Notes: a model not told the origin generated them from the letters alone. A DNA stretch of 42,082 nt from JAVBMJ01 sp031552535 (GCA_031552535.1 JAVBMJ010000061.1:1-42082); one strand, 5' to 3'; shown: positions 17,559 to 26,659, counted from the stretch's first letter. Made by a program: numbers and translations.

Positions 17559-17870
17559 AAGAGTCGGCCTGATTTCCCGATGGAAATATGGTGAAAGGTG
17601 AGGGCAGAGCGTCGAACTTGTTCGAAAGCTATGCCGAGCCGCATCCCATATTCTTCAAATATAGTGAAAGCCGAGGGCAACCGTGAAAGCTTGCTTTCAA
17701 AAGATTGCCAAGGCGCATCCTGTATTATGTAAAATAGTCGCGAATTATTTTCAGGGCTATTTTACGCTAAAATAGAGGAGCATAGCGGGGCTATGTAACG
17801 GGATTTTCAGGGAAAAGAGGCCAAAAAGAAACGACAAATGTTTTCAATAGGAAATTTAGACAGACTCTTA
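17559..17870. repeat. R1 repeat, full copy carrying an internal insertion
   Basis: One end is GAGTCGGCCTGATTTCCC and the other GGAAATTTAGACAGACTCTT, imperfect inverted repeats. The internal part from about 17735 (GAATTATTTTCAGGGCTATT, a small CATAGC/GCTATG hairpin, then AAAAAGAAACGACAA) matches the copy at 31659-31821. Relative to that copy it contains about 150 extra bases at 17586-17735, made of the two 73-bp units annotated separately. No coding potential seen. A degenerate AGTCTGTCC next to the mqnD stop may be a further R1 end. Confidence 0.75.
17585..17730. repeat. Two tandem 73-bp structured units nested in R1
   Basis: Unit 1 starts AATATGGTGAAAGG at 17585 and unit 2 starts AATATAGTGAAAGC at 17658. 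Both contain GAGGGCA ... TTGCC or ATGCC, then GCGCATCC or CGCATCC. The apical stems differ in sequence but keep pairing: TCGAAC/TTCGA in unit 1, GAAAGC/GCTTTC in unit 2. That compensatory pattern suggests selection for a folded form. Confidence 0.7.
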
Positions 17871-17941
17871 CTCCCATTGAAGCCCATTCCATTTTGCCGC
17901 ACTCATCCCGATGTATTCCGTAATGTCGAGATTGTACCCGG

Positions 17942-18922
17942 TTAGCGGCACTCCTCTGCCTCTACCGGCGGTGGAATAAGGTCGTAAAGTTCCACCACTC
18001 CCACGAGTTTTCCGCTGTCGCCGGCCACCAGCAGCGAGTGTATCTTATGACGGTGCATGAGTTCTTCGGCTTCGGTTATGCGCATATCCTCGGTAGCGAT
18101 CTTCGGTGTGCGGGTCATCACCTCGCTAACGTCGAGCCCGAAGAATGCTTCGCGGTATTTGAGCATGGCCCTTCGTACGTCACCGTCGGTGACGACGCCG
18201 CAAATATGTTGGTCTGCGTCGACTATTGCCGCGATGCCGAGCCGTGCGTTGCTTATCGTGAATATCACATCGCCCAATTTTGTCGCCGGCGAAACCCGTG
18301 GCAGGTTGTCGCGCCGCATAACGTCGCCCACGCGTGTCAGTAGCCTCCGGCCCAGTGATCCGCCCGGATGGAAACGGGCAAAATCCTCCTCCCGGAAGCC
18401 TCGGCGCTCCATCAGCGCTACGGCCAGGGCATCGCCCATGACCAATGCTGCGGTCGTCGACGAAGTCGGGGCGAGGCTCAACGGGCACGCTTCATGGTCG
18501 ACGGCCACATTGAGATGGAACTCGGAATGTTTGGCCAGCGTGGAGTCCGGACGACCCGTCATAGCTATAACACGGTTGCCGTTATCTTCGAGAAACGGAA
18601 TCAGTTTGAGTATCTCGTCTGTCTGTCCCGAATTGGATATCGCCAGAACCATATCCTCGCGGGCTATCATTCCCAGGTCTCCGTGATACGCCTCGCCGGG
18701 ATGCAGGAAAAACGACGGGGTTCCCGTGCTGGCAAGCGTGGCGGCTATCTTGGTGCCTATCAGCCCCGATTTACCCATTCCGGTGACGATAAGTCTTCCC
18801 GTGCATGTGAATACCGCCTCTACCGCATGTGCGAAATCGTCGGTCAATTGCCCCGAAAGTCCGCTTATGGCTTCGGCCTCGGTGCGGAATGTGTTGATCG
18901 CTATCTGTTTTACATCTACCAT
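17942..18922 (-). CDS. kdsD: Arabinose-5-phosphate isomerase (KdsD/KpsF)
   Basis: Converts ribulose-5-phosphate to arabinose-5-phosphate, the first step of Kdo synthesis. 326 residues. A sugar-isomerase (SIS) domain occupies about 1-185, with GMGKSGLIGTKIAATLASTG, HPGEAYHGDLGM and ISNSGQTDEIL. Two CBS domains follow (about 205-260 and 270-326), as in KdsD/GutQ. kdsA lies 132 bp upstream on the same strand, and Kdo-8-phosphate synthase is the next dedicated step, which supports the assignment. The intervening gap holds a short R1-type hairpin. Confidence 0.95.
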   Translation of the reverse strand: MVDVKQIAINTFRTEAEAISGLSGQLTDDFAHAVEAVFTCTGRLIVTGMGKSGLIGTKIAATLASTGTPSFFLHPGEAYHGDLGMIAREDMVLAISNSGQTDEILKLIPFLEDNGNRVIAMTGRPDSTLAKHSEFHLNVAVDHEACPLSLAPTSSTTAALVMGDALAVALMERRGFREEDFARFHPGGSLGRRLLTRVGDVMRRDNLPRVSPATKLGDVIFTISNARLGIAAIVDADQHICGVVTDGDVRRAMLKYREAFFGLDVSEVMTRTPKIATEDMRITEAEELMHRHKIHSLLVAGDSGKLVGVVELYDLIPPPVEAEECR

Positions 18923-18985
18923 TTATGCAGAAATTTTGTAACGCCATACTCCCCTCGCCGCGCGGTATATGGTAAGTTTGTTTTA

Positions 18986-19026
18986 AAAACTGTTTAATTT
19001 TCCGATGGAAAATTAAACAGACTCTT
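18986..19026. repeat. Minimal R1 hairpin between kdsA and kdsD
   Basis: CTGTTTAATTTTCC and GGAAAATTAAACAG form a perfect 14-bp stem around GAT, ending in AGACTCTT like other R1 ends. It looks like an R1 element with the whole interior deleted. Lying between two co-directional Kdo genes, it could also act as an attenuator or mRNA processing site (inference). Confidence 0.65.
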
Positions 19027-19054
19027 GAATTCCCGGGGAAATACGGGCGGATTT

Positions 19055-19810
19055 TCAGATCAACGACCGGATAACTCCTTCGAGATCCCTGAGGTACAAC
19101 ATATTGGGCCCATCACTGAGCGCCTTGTCGGGATCGGGGTGTACCTCGAAGAAAAACCCATTGGCCCCGAACGCCTTGGCTGCCAGGGCCATTGCAGGCA
19201 CATACTCCCGGTTGCCTCCGGTTGCCCCGCAAGCGCCGCCTGGCCGCTGCACGCAGTGTGTGCAGTCCATCACAACCCTCGGAACGATCTGCTTCATGTC
19301 GGCGACGTTGCGGAAGTCGACCACGAGATTGTTGTAGCCGAACATATTGCCTCGTTCCGTCAGCCATACATCGGGAGCTCCACCCTCACGGGCCTTTTGC
19401 ACGGGAAAGAACATATCCTGAGCCGAAAGGAACTGGGCCTTTTTGATATTGACCGTTTTCCCGGTGCGGGCTGCGGCGATCAGAAGGTCGGTCTGCCGGC
19501 ATAAAAAAGCAGGTATCTGTATCACATCCGCCACCTGTCCCACCGGAGCCGCCTGCCACGGTTCGTGTATGTCGGTAGTGAGTTTAAGTCCGTATTTCGA
19601 CCCTGTGTCGGAGAGTATCTGCAACCCCTTCTCCAAGCCTGGCCCGCGAAAGGCGCTGACCGACGTACGGTTGGCTTTATCGAACGAGGCTTTGAATATC
19701 ACCTCGACACCCAGTGTTTTACGTATGCGTACCAGTTCTTCCGCAACAGTTTCGAGCAACTCGCGGCTCTCGATAACACACGGCCCTGCAATAAATATTT
19801 TGTCAGTCAT
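19055..19810 (-). CDS. kdsA: 3-deoxy-8-phosphooctulonate (Kdo8P) synthase
   Basis: Condenses phosphoenolpyruvate with arabinose-5-phosphate to Kdo-8-phosphate for lipid A-Kdo. 251 residues of the DAHP/Kdo8P synthase TIM-barrel family. Motifs include FIAGPCVIES, FKASFDKANRTS, IHEP, KAQFLSAQDM and EVHPDPDKALSDGPN. A Cys in GPCVIES, a His in MDCTHCVQRPGG, and Glu and Asp in EVHPDPDKALSD match the metal-binding set of the metal-dependent class; metal-independent enzymes have Asn instead of Cys (family knowledge). Downstream on the same strand is kdsD. Confidence 0.95.
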   Translation of the reverse strand: MTDKIFIAGPCVIESRELLETVAEELVRIRKTLGVEVIFKASFDKANRTSVSAFRGPGLEKGLQILSDTGSKYGLKLTTDIHEPWQAAPVGQVADVIQIPAFLCRQTDLLIAAARTGKTVNIKKAQFLSAQDMFFPVQKAREGGAPDVWLTERGNMFGYNNLVVDFRNVADMKQIVPRVVMDCTHCVQRPGGACGATGGNREYVPAMALAAKAFGANGFFFEVHPDPDKALSDGPNMLYLRDLEGVIRSLI

Positions 19811-19902
19811 GCCTTGTTTATGTTTTGGGTAATAACATACATAATATTACGTCTCCCAGGGCCGGTGCAACGATGGAAACGTCTCCCGCCCGGCGCCTTA
19901 CG

Positions 19903-22002
19903 TCATTTAACCCCTATCTTGGCCAGCAGCGCCTCCACCTCCGGTTTATGGCCGCGGAAGCGCACGTAAAGTTCCATAGGTGATTCGCTACCGCCTTTCG
20001 ACAGGATGTTCCCGCGGAACGAACCCGCCACATCGCGATTGAAGATTCCCTTCTCCTCGAAGAGCGAGTAAGCGTCGGCTTCGAGCACCTCGGCCCACTT
20101 GTAGCTGTAGTACCCCGCCGCGTAACCTCCCGAGAATATATGCCCGAACGCCGTGGAAATACACGTCCCGTCGACCGGGGGGAACAATTGGGTGGCGGCT
20201 ATGGCTTTACGTTCAAACTGGTCTACCGTTACTTCTACCGGAGAGGTTATCGAATGCCATGCCATATCGTTAAATCCGAATGACAATTGCCTTAAGGTCA
20301 GATATGAGGCGAGATAATTCTTCGATGCCGTGATCTTGTCGATCAACTCCTGCGGCATACGTTCGCCGGTTTGGTAATGCACGGCCCACAGGTCGAGGAA
20401 CTCTTTTTCCGTTGCCCAGTTCTCCATTATCTGCGAGGGCAGCTCCACAAAATCGCGGTATACGCCAGTGCCGGTAAGCGACGGATAGAGCCCCTGGGCG
20501 AATATTCCGTGCAGCGCATGGCCAAATTCGTGCAGGATGGTCGTCAATTCGTCGAATGTCAACAGCGACGGTTCGCCGGCTGTGGGTTTTGTGAAGTTAC
20601 AGCACACCGTCACCAACGGACGCACCTCCTTGCCGTCACGGTCTACGTACATCTCGCGGAAGGTGTTCATCCACGCCCCCGGGCGCTTGCCTTTGCGCGG
20701 GAAAAAGTCCATGTAAAGGATAGCCAGGTATTTCCCGTCGGCATCGTAAACTTCATAAGCCTTCACGTCGGGATGATAGACCGGTATCGCCGCATTCTCC
20801 TTGAATGTAATGCCATAAAGCTTACCGGCGAGCATAAACACCGCCTGTTGGACGTTTTCCAGCTTCAGGTATGGTTTTATTTCTTCCTGGCTCAGGGCGA
20901 AGGTCTCGTTGCGGTACTTCTCGTTGAAGTAACCGAAATCCCATGGCATCATTACGAATTTCGGGTCGCCGGTCTGTTTTCTGGCGTATTCGCCCACCGC
21001 CCGGTACTCCCTCTCGGCATAGGGCCTGCACTTTTCGAGTAATTCCCCCAGAAGGGCGTTCACATTGTCGGCATTCCCGGCCATGCGCTCTTCCAATACA
21101 TAATCGGCATAGGCGTTGTAACCAAGGAGTTTGGCCATTTCGAGGCGTAGCCCGGCGATCTGCTTCACCGTCTGGCTGTTGTCGTGGTCGCCGCCTGCAA
21201 ATCCGCGCGAATTGTATTTACGCCACAGTATCTCCTTCAACTGCCGGTTGCCGGAATACATTAAAAACGGATTGATGCTCGGACCTTGCAGCGTCACCGT
21301 CCAACCTTTTTCCCCCCGCTCCTTTGCTTCGGCCGCCATGGCGTCGCGCACAAATTGCGGCAGGTCGGCTACCAGCGCCGAATCGATGATATTATACGTA
21401 AAGCCATTGGTCTCCTCCAGCAGATTCTGTCCGAAAGCAAGCGTCAGCCTCCCCAGTTGGTCGGTTATTTCGCGGTAACGCGCCTTTGCCGCTTCGTCGA
21501 GCCCCGCTCCGTTGCGGATAAACCCTTTATAGGTGCGCTCCAGAAGCATACGTTGCTCAGAGGTAAGCGCCAGGGTATCGCGGTTTTCATAAACCGTTTT
21601 GATACGCCCGAACAGCGCTTCGTTGAGCGATATGTCGTTCTCCAACTCCGTCAGCAGCGGCTGTACACGGCGCGCTATCTCCTGTATCGTGTCGTTGGTC
21701 TCGGCACCGTTGATATTGAAAAACACGCCCGCAACATCGTTCAAAAGTTCCCCCGAGAGTTCCAGGGCGACGACCGTATTCTCGAAAGTCGGCGCCTCGG
21801 TACTGCCGGCTATGGCGTCCACCTCGGCCCGTTTCCGCTTTATTGCCTCGGCGAATGCCGGCTCGTAGTGCCCGGGGTTGATACGGTCGAAAGGCGGGGT
21901 GTCGAAAGGGGTGCCGTAGTCACCCAGAAGGGGATTCTTCTCGCGGCACCCGGAAATAGCTGTTACAGCAGTCATCAGTGCAAAAAATATTAATCTTTTC
22001 AT
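19903..22002 (-). CDS. dcp: M3-family zinc metallopeptidase (peptidyl-dipeptidase Dcp-like), lipoprotein
   Basis: 699 residues. N-terminal signal with lipobox, MKRLIFFALMTAVTAISGC, so probably a lipoprotein of the periplasm or outer membrane. The mature domain is a mostly helical M3 (thimet oligopeptidase/Dcp) fold. The zinc motif HEFGH is at 491-495 (ILHEFGHALHGIF), with upstream LEERMAGNADNVNALL and downstream FSGGYAAGYYSYKWAEVLEA conserved in Dcp. It probably releases C-terminal dipeptides from peptides. rbfA lies 64 bp upstream and kdsA 92 bp downstream, all on the minus strand. Confidence 0.93.
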   Translation of the reverse strand: MKRLIFFALMTAVTAISGCREKNPLLGDYGTPFDTPPFDRINPGHYEPAFAEAIKRKRAEVDAIAGSTEAPTFENTVVALELSGELLNDVAGVFFNINGAETNDTIQEIARRVQPLLTELENDISLNEALFGRIKTVYENRDTLALTSEQRMLLERTYKGFIRNGAGLDEAAKARYREITDQLGRLTLAFGQNLLEETNGFTYNIIDSALVADLPQFVRDAMAAEAKERGEKGWTVTLQGPSINPFLMYSGNRQLKEILWRKYNSRGFAGGDHDNSQTVKQIAGLRLEMAKLLGYNAYADYVLEERMAGNADNVNALLGELLEKCRPYAEREYRAVGEYARKQTGDPKFVMMPWDFGYFNEKYRNETFALSQEEIKPYLKLENVQQAVFMLAGKLYGITFKENAAIPVYHPDVKAYEVYDADGKYLAILYMDFFPRKGKRPGAWMNTFREMYVDRDGKEVRPLVTVCCNFTKPTAGEPSLLTFDELTTILHEFGHALHGIFAQGLYPSLTGTGVYRDFVELPSQIMENWATEKEFLDLWAVHYQTGERMPQELIDKITASKNYLASYLTLRQLSFGFNDMAWHSITSPVEVTVDQFERKAIAATQLFPPVDGTCISTAFGHIFSGGYAAGYYSYKWAEVLEADAYSLFEEKGIFNRDVAGSFRGNILSKGGSESPMELYVRFRGHKPEVEALLAKIGVK

Positions 22003-22066
22003 AATAACGCGGTTAACCTTAGGTTTATTTTCAGGTCTGTTAGCCCTGGGTATGCGTAAAATACGC

Positions 22067-22405
22067 CTACTCTTTCAGCAATGAATCTATTTTATCGATA
22101 TACTCCAGCGAGTCGTCGAGGGCGAAGGCCAACTCGGGGACTATCCGGAGTTGGTTGCGGGTACGTGTCCCCAGGGCGTGCCGTATCATGCGCACATTCT
22201 CCGTGAGCGTGTGCATCACCACGCCGCTGCGTTCGAACGGGAAAACACTGATATATATCTTGGCAAACCCCAGATCGGGGCTAACCCTAACGGCAGTGAC
22301 CGACACCATCACTCCGCGCAGCAATTCCGACGCCTCCCTTATGAAAATGTCCGCCATGTCTTTCTGTATCTGACGTGCTATTTTTTGTTGCCGCGTAGAT
22401 TCCAT
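22067..22405 (-). CDS. rbfA: Ribosome-binding factor A
   Basis: Small KH-like protein that binds the immature 30S subunit for 16S rRNA 5'-end maturation. 112 residues. Family landmarks are the N-terminal TRQQKIARQIQKDMADIF, a strand SVTAVRVSPDLGFAKIYISV, the helix ENVRMIRHALGTRTRNQLRI and VPELAFALDDSLEYIDKIDSLL. Starts at 22405 and is followed by the M3 peptidase. The 141-bp gap upstream contains a GGCCGG/CCGGCC inverted repeat (about 22508-22530) but no clear -7 box. Confidence 0.92.
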   Translation of the reverse strand: MESTRQQKIARQIQKDMADIFIREASELLRGVMVSVTAVRVSPDLGFAKIYISVFPFERSGVVMHTLTENVRMIRHALGTRTRNQLRIVPELAFALDDSLEYIDKIDSLLKE

Positions 22406-22546
22406 CTCTTGAAGATTTATATGAAGTCCGATAAATTTCTACAATTTTTTCCCACTGTCCGCCCATTCTCCGGCAACCGGGCCTATATCCGGGGATATCG
22501 CTGCAACAGGCCGGTATAATTAGCCGGCCGGTTTATCGCCGCCGTC

Positions 22547-23335
22547 CTATTCGAATATTTCTTTCGGGATCGTTACATCGTCCGTGTCGGACGGCTGTTT
22601 CCTGTTGCCGTTATCCTGCGTACGGCGCATTTTTTCGGCCACCCGCTTCGATGGCGGCGCCAATATGCCTCCCTTGCCCAGGCGGTAGCATATTCCGACC
22701 GATATATTGAAGTTGTCGAGCGGTGAACGCTCGGGATTGGTTTTATACTTATTGGGGTTTTTGTAAATATCCGAAAACCCGAAATAGTACCTCGCCTCGG
22801 CAAAATACTCGAACCGCCCCACGAGAATGCCTGCACCTCCTCCGCCCACTATTCCGTAGCCCCACTGGTTGTCGCGGTTGAGCTGGTAGTGGTACTCGCC
22901 AGATTCGTAGGTTCCGCTGCGCTGCGACACATATTCATAATCGGCGTCGAAATTGTAGCAGAACGTAACCCCGGCATTCAAAAAAACCCTCAGCGAGCGT
23001 TTGAAGAAATAGAAGTGTGGCTGCCACATGATGGGCATAGTAATGGAATTGCTCCGCCACACATAAGAGGTATCGGGCTTGTTGTACTCTATCCGGCGGT
23101 AGCCTTTCTGCAACATCTCCACGTCGATCTCCACTCCTCCCAGATAACGTTCGGCACTGTAATATTTCCACGACACCCCGCCGGAGTAGCGGTTCCACAA
23201 CATCTTCGTATCCATCTTCGGATCGAAACGCACCGAACCGCCTCCATAACCGCCGCGTACACCCACATAGTGCTGGGCCCCGGCGAACGGCAGGCTTGAA
23301 AACAATAGGAGTATGGCGGCAATAATATTTTTCAT
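22547..23335 (-). CDS. PorT-like outer-membrane beta-barrel protein
   Basis: 262 residues. Signal peptide MKNIIAAILLLFSSLPFAGA cleaved before QHYVGVRGGYGGGS. The remainder alternates aromatic, glycine-rich amphipathic strands (GVRGGYGGG, FFKRSLRVFLNAGV, VGRFEYFAEARYYFGFSD, NISVGICYRLG), typical of an 8-10-stranded PorT/OMP_b-brl_2 barrel. The charged tail (about 225-262) is probably periplasmic. It starts 6 bp after the stop of the upstream Ig-like lipoprotein gene, so the two are very probably translated from one mRNA. Function unknown. Confidence 0.82.
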   Translation of the reverse strand: MKNIIAAILLLFSSLPFAGAQHYVGVRGGYGGGSVRFDPKMDTKMLWNRYSGGVSWKYYSAERYLGGVEIDVEMLQKGYRRIEYNKPDTSYVWRSNSITMPIMWQPHFYFFKRSLRVFLNAGVTFCYNFDADYEYVSQRSGTYESGEYHYQLNRDNQWGYGIVGGGGAGILVGRFEYFAEARYYFGFSDIYKNPNKYKTNPERSPLDNFNISVGICYRLGKGGILAPPSKRVAEKMRRTQDNGNRKQPSDTDDVTIPKEIFE

Positions 23336-23341
23336 CCCGTT

Positions 23342-25381
23342 CTATCTGAAATTAGGCATTCCCGCCGGCATCATACCGCCGCCACCCTGGCCGCCGAAAG
23401 GATTCGATCCCTGTGACTCTTCGTTGTCGAACTCACCGTGCACTCCGCGCGACTTGCGCTCTTTTTCCCTCTCCAGCATCTCTTTCTGCCTCTTGCGCTG
23501 CAAAGCAAGTTCCTCCGCCCGGAGCCGTTCGATCAGCATGCCCATTGTAACAGGTGCGAATATCAGGTTCATATCCAGCGTCAGGTCGATAGTCCAGTTC
23601 ATCTTGGTTATGATCTCCTTCTCGCCCGACTCGGGAACGTAGTATTCAACCCTCTCAGGCTGGCGGCGCTCCACGAGATTACCCGGATCCCACTTGCCGT
23701 TATCGTTTATGTCTTCCACCACACGTATCGAGGCCGTACCGATATCCACATACTGGAACGTGTATTCGCCATCACCGGCGTGAGGTATCTCCTGCGCCAC
23801 CTTTTCGCCCGCCCCCATCAGTTGGAGCACATAACGGCTACCGGGGGTTTTACCTTTTATCTTGAGGTTGAGCGTAGCGAATTTGTCGGGTGAATTTACC
23901 GTAAACTCGGTCCGGATCGTGTCGTTGTACTCCCCGGCCACATTGCGAAACACGCTGTCGGGAATCACAAGGCGGTATTTCTGACCCGGCGACCACGGGG
24001 CGCTGAGTATCCACCTCCGGATATTCGACGTGTCCCGGTCAAACTTAAACCTGACCCTGTAGAGTTTATCTTCTTCACCGACCCGTATCAGCGAGATGCG
24101 TTGCGAGTCTATCGCCGTGAGCGGATAGTCGAACGTCAATGGAATGTCCTTCAGCGGGTTGAGCGCCGAAGAAGCTTCCGACTGGAACTTAAAAGGATTT
24201 TCCGGCTTTTCTTTTTCCAGGCGTTTTTTTTCTCTCTCTTTCTCGCGTTCCGTTTTTTTCTTTTCGAAAAGCCTCCAGTTTAATTTCAGCGAGTCGGTGA
24301 CCTCCTCCAGGCGGCTGAGCGAATCGTGACGCATGTATGTTATCGTACCCCGTATCGAATCGGGTAACTCCTCTTTCGGCAGGTCGAACCACAAGGCTAT
24401 CGAGTCGCGCTCGGGCTTCAGGTATTCGGTTATTATGTGTGTCGAATCTATGCCGTCGAGGTGCATGCTGCGTATTTCGGGATAAGGGGCCGCGAACGAC
24501 AGAACAGCCTTGTGCTGGCCGGGACGCGCCGTGGAGGCGAGCAACTGCCGTTTGAAGGACTTATCCATAAACATCCTGAAATACAACTGCGGATCGGGCA
24601 CGAGATATTTGCGCATCGTGTCGAAATGGATCCCGAATCCCGGCATATCCTGCGGATTGTAGACCGAGTCCAGGAAAGCCACCCTGTCAACCCCGGGTTC
24701 GTAGGTCTTGTTTCCGTTGCGGTCCTCCATGGCATACACCCTGTAGGGAGCAGGCTTGAGGTTTTGTGCGATGAACATGCCGTTGGACTGCGAGCGGGCT
24801 ATGACCGAAGGCTTCGACCAGAACATCGTAGAGTCGTAGGCAGCCACCGAGTCGGCCTGGGCAGGGTAAAAGAATATGAAGCATTTCGACACACTGTCGC
24901 CCTTGTAGGCGTCGGCCGTGTAGCCCGACATAACCATCGAGTCGATGGTGGTGCCTGTCGAAAAAACGTAGCGGAAATCGTTCAGAGGGTTTCCCTCGTT
25001 ATTGTCCTCCACGCAACTGCCGAAATTGAAAGCGTAAGTGGTGTTGGGCTTGAGCGAATCCTTTATATCTATTATAAACCCGCGCCCGCGCAGGGTGACG
25101 AGTGGAGGCTTCTCCATCCAGGGCGAGGTATAAAACTCTTTCTGCTGGTCTTTGAGTTGCACATATTCGTCGAACTCCACTATGATGCGCTTGGCGGTGA
25201 AATTTTTCATCCCGTATTCCGGGTTGAGCACCACCACCCTGGGAGGTAGCGAATCCTTAGGGCCGCCCTGGGGAGCCATCTGCCTCGCACAACGCCACAA
25301 CGCGCTGCACAGCACAAGGATAACGATCCCCATTCTGAACACCATCGCAGAAATATGCCCGACCCTGTATTCTTTTTTCAT
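23342..25381 (-). CDS. Ig-like (Big_5) domain envelope protein
   Basis: 679 residues from the ATG at 25381. A longer frame reaches 25486, but a -7 box at 25484-25491 places the transcript start at or inside that extension, so 25381 is used. The N-terminus has a hydrophobic segment MVFRMGIVILVLCSALW followed by C-A-R-Q-M-A-P-Q-GGPKDSLPP. The Cys plus GGPKD-x2-PP pattern is characteristic of Bacteroidetes Big_5 proteins that are usually lipoproteins. An Ig-like domain follows (KRIIVEFDEYVQLKD), then beta-rich repeats, a highly charged Lys/Glu helix (about 375-400) and a Gly/Met-rich tail. Probably faces the periplasm; co-transcribed with the barrel protein. Function unknown. Confidence 0.82.
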   Translation of the reverse strand: MKKEYRVGHISAMVFRMGIVILVLCSALWRCARQMAPQGGPKDSLPPRVVVLNPEYGMKNFTAKRIIVEFDEYVQLKDQQKEFYTSPWMEKPPLVTLRGRGFIIDIKDSLKPNTTYAFNFGSCVEDNNEGNPLNDFRYVFSTGTTIDSMVMSGYTADAYKGDSVSKCFIFFYPAQADSVAAYDSTMFWSKPSVIARSQSNGMFIAQNLKPAPYRVYAMEDRNGNKTYEPGVDRVAFLDSVYNPQDMPGFGIHFDTMRKYLVPDPQLYFRMFMDKSFKRQLLASTARPGQHKAVLSFAAPYPEIRSMHLDGIDSTHIITEYLKPERDSIALWFDLPKEELPDSIRGTITYMRHDSLSRLEEVTDSLKLNWRLFEKKKTEREKEREKKRLEKEKPENPFKFQSEASSALNPLKDIPLTFDYPLTAIDSQRISLIRVGEEDKLYRVRFKFDRDTSNIRRWILSAPWSPGQKYRLVIPDSVFRNVAGEYNDTIRTEFTVNSPDKFATLNLKIKGKTPGSRYVLQLMGAGEKVAQEIPHAGDGEYTFQYVDIGTASIRVVEDINDNGKWDPGNLVERRQPERVEYYVPESGEKEIITKMNWTIDLTLDMNLIFAPVTMGMLIERLRAEELALQRKRQKEMLEREKERKSRGVHGEFDNEESQGSNPFGGQGGGGMMPAGMPNFR

Positions 25382-25483
25382 CTGTACTTTAGAAGGTGCC
25401 CCCGGGTGCCTCCCGGCACACGGACTCCTGACTTTACTCCGGCAAAGTGTCTCCCGATACACGGATATTTCACCTTTCCCGGG

Positions 25484-25491
25484 CAAAGATA
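25484..25491 (-). promoter_or_regulatory. -7 box for the Ig-like/barrel gene pair
   Basis: TATCTTTG on the minus strand matches TAnnTTTG exactly, 38 bp after the L,D-transpeptidase stop and about 100 bp before the ATG at 25381. It decides the start choice for the downstream gene. Confidence 0.6.
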
Positions 25492-25528
25492 CAAAAATAT
25501 AATTGTATGCGAAACCGGCCGTAACGGC

Positions 25529-26545
25529 CTATTCTATCACAAACACCAGCGAGCGGTCGACTCCGGCCCAGTCGAAAATGAATTGCGCGTGCGAAGTGGC
25601 GTTACGTACGCACATGTGTGAACGGGGCGTGGTTCCCAGTGACCAACTGTATTCGATCATCGTCCGGCGCGGATAATTCACCGGCACTCCGTGTATGTAA
25701 CCGCCATTGCAGAAGCGGCTGGCATACGGGGCGAATCCTTCGATAGTCGTGGTTCCGTCGGCGTAGTAGTACATCTTCGTCTTTTTTCCCTGTATCACGA
25801 ATATGCCGAGCGGCGTCTCCTGCTGGTAGGGCGGGCGGTGCAGCCCCGTTGTGGCGGGATTCATGCTGCGGACGAGCCATTTGCCGTCGCTACGTTCGAG
25901 CGTGGCTATATTCTGGTTTGTCCGGTCTACGAATATAACCCTCGAGAAACGCACCGTATCACCCTCTATCCTGTGGATATAATTACCCGGGACAGTCCAT
26001 TTTCCGCCTGCGTATACCGCCTCCACGCTCACCAGCGAGTCCTCGCAGGGGGTCAGCAGTTTGACCAGCGCCCCGTCGCGCCCGTAACGTTCCGGGACGA
26101 GCGAATCGGGCGAAAGGTATAGCGGAATACCCTGGCGCCGTTCGACCCCGTAAGCATCCTGTATGTTGCGGTAAGCGTTACGCGTGAAATTACGCACCGG
26201 CGGAGCCTCACCGTTTTTGTTGTGACGGTTTTGCAGGATGCCCCAACGCGAGGGCTGCGACTGTATCGAATCGAGGCGGGCGAGCGACTCGCGTATCTTT
26301 ACCCACTGGAATATACGTACCGTATCTTTATACGGGTAGGTGTCGGCGAGGGTGTATTTGTCGTAAAGCAGCTCCTTTTCGATCACCGTGCGGTCGAGCC
26401 ACAACGAGTCAGGCACTGTGGACGTCGAATCGGCGGTCGCAGGGTCGTTTCCGCTATGGATATCGCCGTGCCGCGCGGAGCACGCCCCGGCGACTATCGC
26501 CATTGCGACAATGATCGCCGGAAGATGTTTGATATTATGTTTCAT
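25529..26545 (-). CDS. L,D-transpeptidase (YkuD-like) lipoprotein
   Basis: Cysteine transpeptidase that cross-links or modifies peptidoglycan stems. 338 residues. Lipoprotein signal MKHNIKHLPAIIVAMAIVAGAC with lipobox VAGAC, then a low-complexity linker. The catalytic domain is C-terminal (about 200-330): IFVIQGKKTKMYYY, GGYIHGVPVNYP with the conserved His-Gly, and the Cys motif TPRSHMCVRN with Cys312. Most family members have SHGC; here Met replaces Gly. The gene has its own -7 box at 26586-26593, back to back with the promoter of the divergent acyltransferase. Confidence 0.88.
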   Translation of the reverse strand: MKHNIKHLPAIIVAMAIVAGACSARHGDIHSGNDPATADSTSTVPDSLWLDRTVIEKELLYDKYTLADTYPYKDTVRIFQWVKIRESLARLDSIQSQPSRWGILQNRHNKNGEAPPVRNFTRNAYRNIQDAYGVERRQGIPLYLSPDSLVPERYGRDGALVKLLTPCEDSLVSVEAVYAGGKWTVPGNYIHRIEGDTVRFSRVIFVDRTNQNIATLERSDGKWLVRSMNPATTGLHRPPYQQETPLGIFVIQGKKTKMYYYADGTTTIEGFAPYASRFCNGGYIHGVPVNYPRRTMIEYSWSLGTTPRSHMCVRNATSHAQFIFDWAGVDRSLVFVIE

Positions 26546-26585
26546 GACATTACACCATGCAAGCCTCGTGCCTTATTTACCGGCA

Positions 26586-26593
26586 CGAAGGTA
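26586..26593 (-). promoter_or_regulatory. -7-like box for the L,D-transpeptidase gene
   Basis: TACCTTCG on the minus strand, one base from TAnnTTTG, 41 bp before the start at 26545. It lies 36 bp from the opposing box at 26629-26636, forming a compact divergent promoter region. Confidence 0.45.
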
Positions 26594-26628
26594 AAGAAAA
26601 AACCATAGAGTTTCTTCCCCTTATTTCC

Positions 26629-26636
26629 TATCTTTG
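26629..26636 (+). promoter_or_regulatory. -7 box for the acyltransferase gene
   Basis: TATCTTTG matches TAnnTTTG, 23 bp before the ATG at 26660. TTTC at about 26611 sits at a suitable -33 distance. Confidence 0.6.
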
Positions 26637-26659
26637 CAATGTAAATAAAATCATTAACA

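Noticed and set aside
25382..25486. N-terminal extension of the Ig-like protein
   Set aside because: A -7 box at 25484-25491 puts transcription start within the extension, and the signal segment plus GGPKD motif fit a start at 25381.
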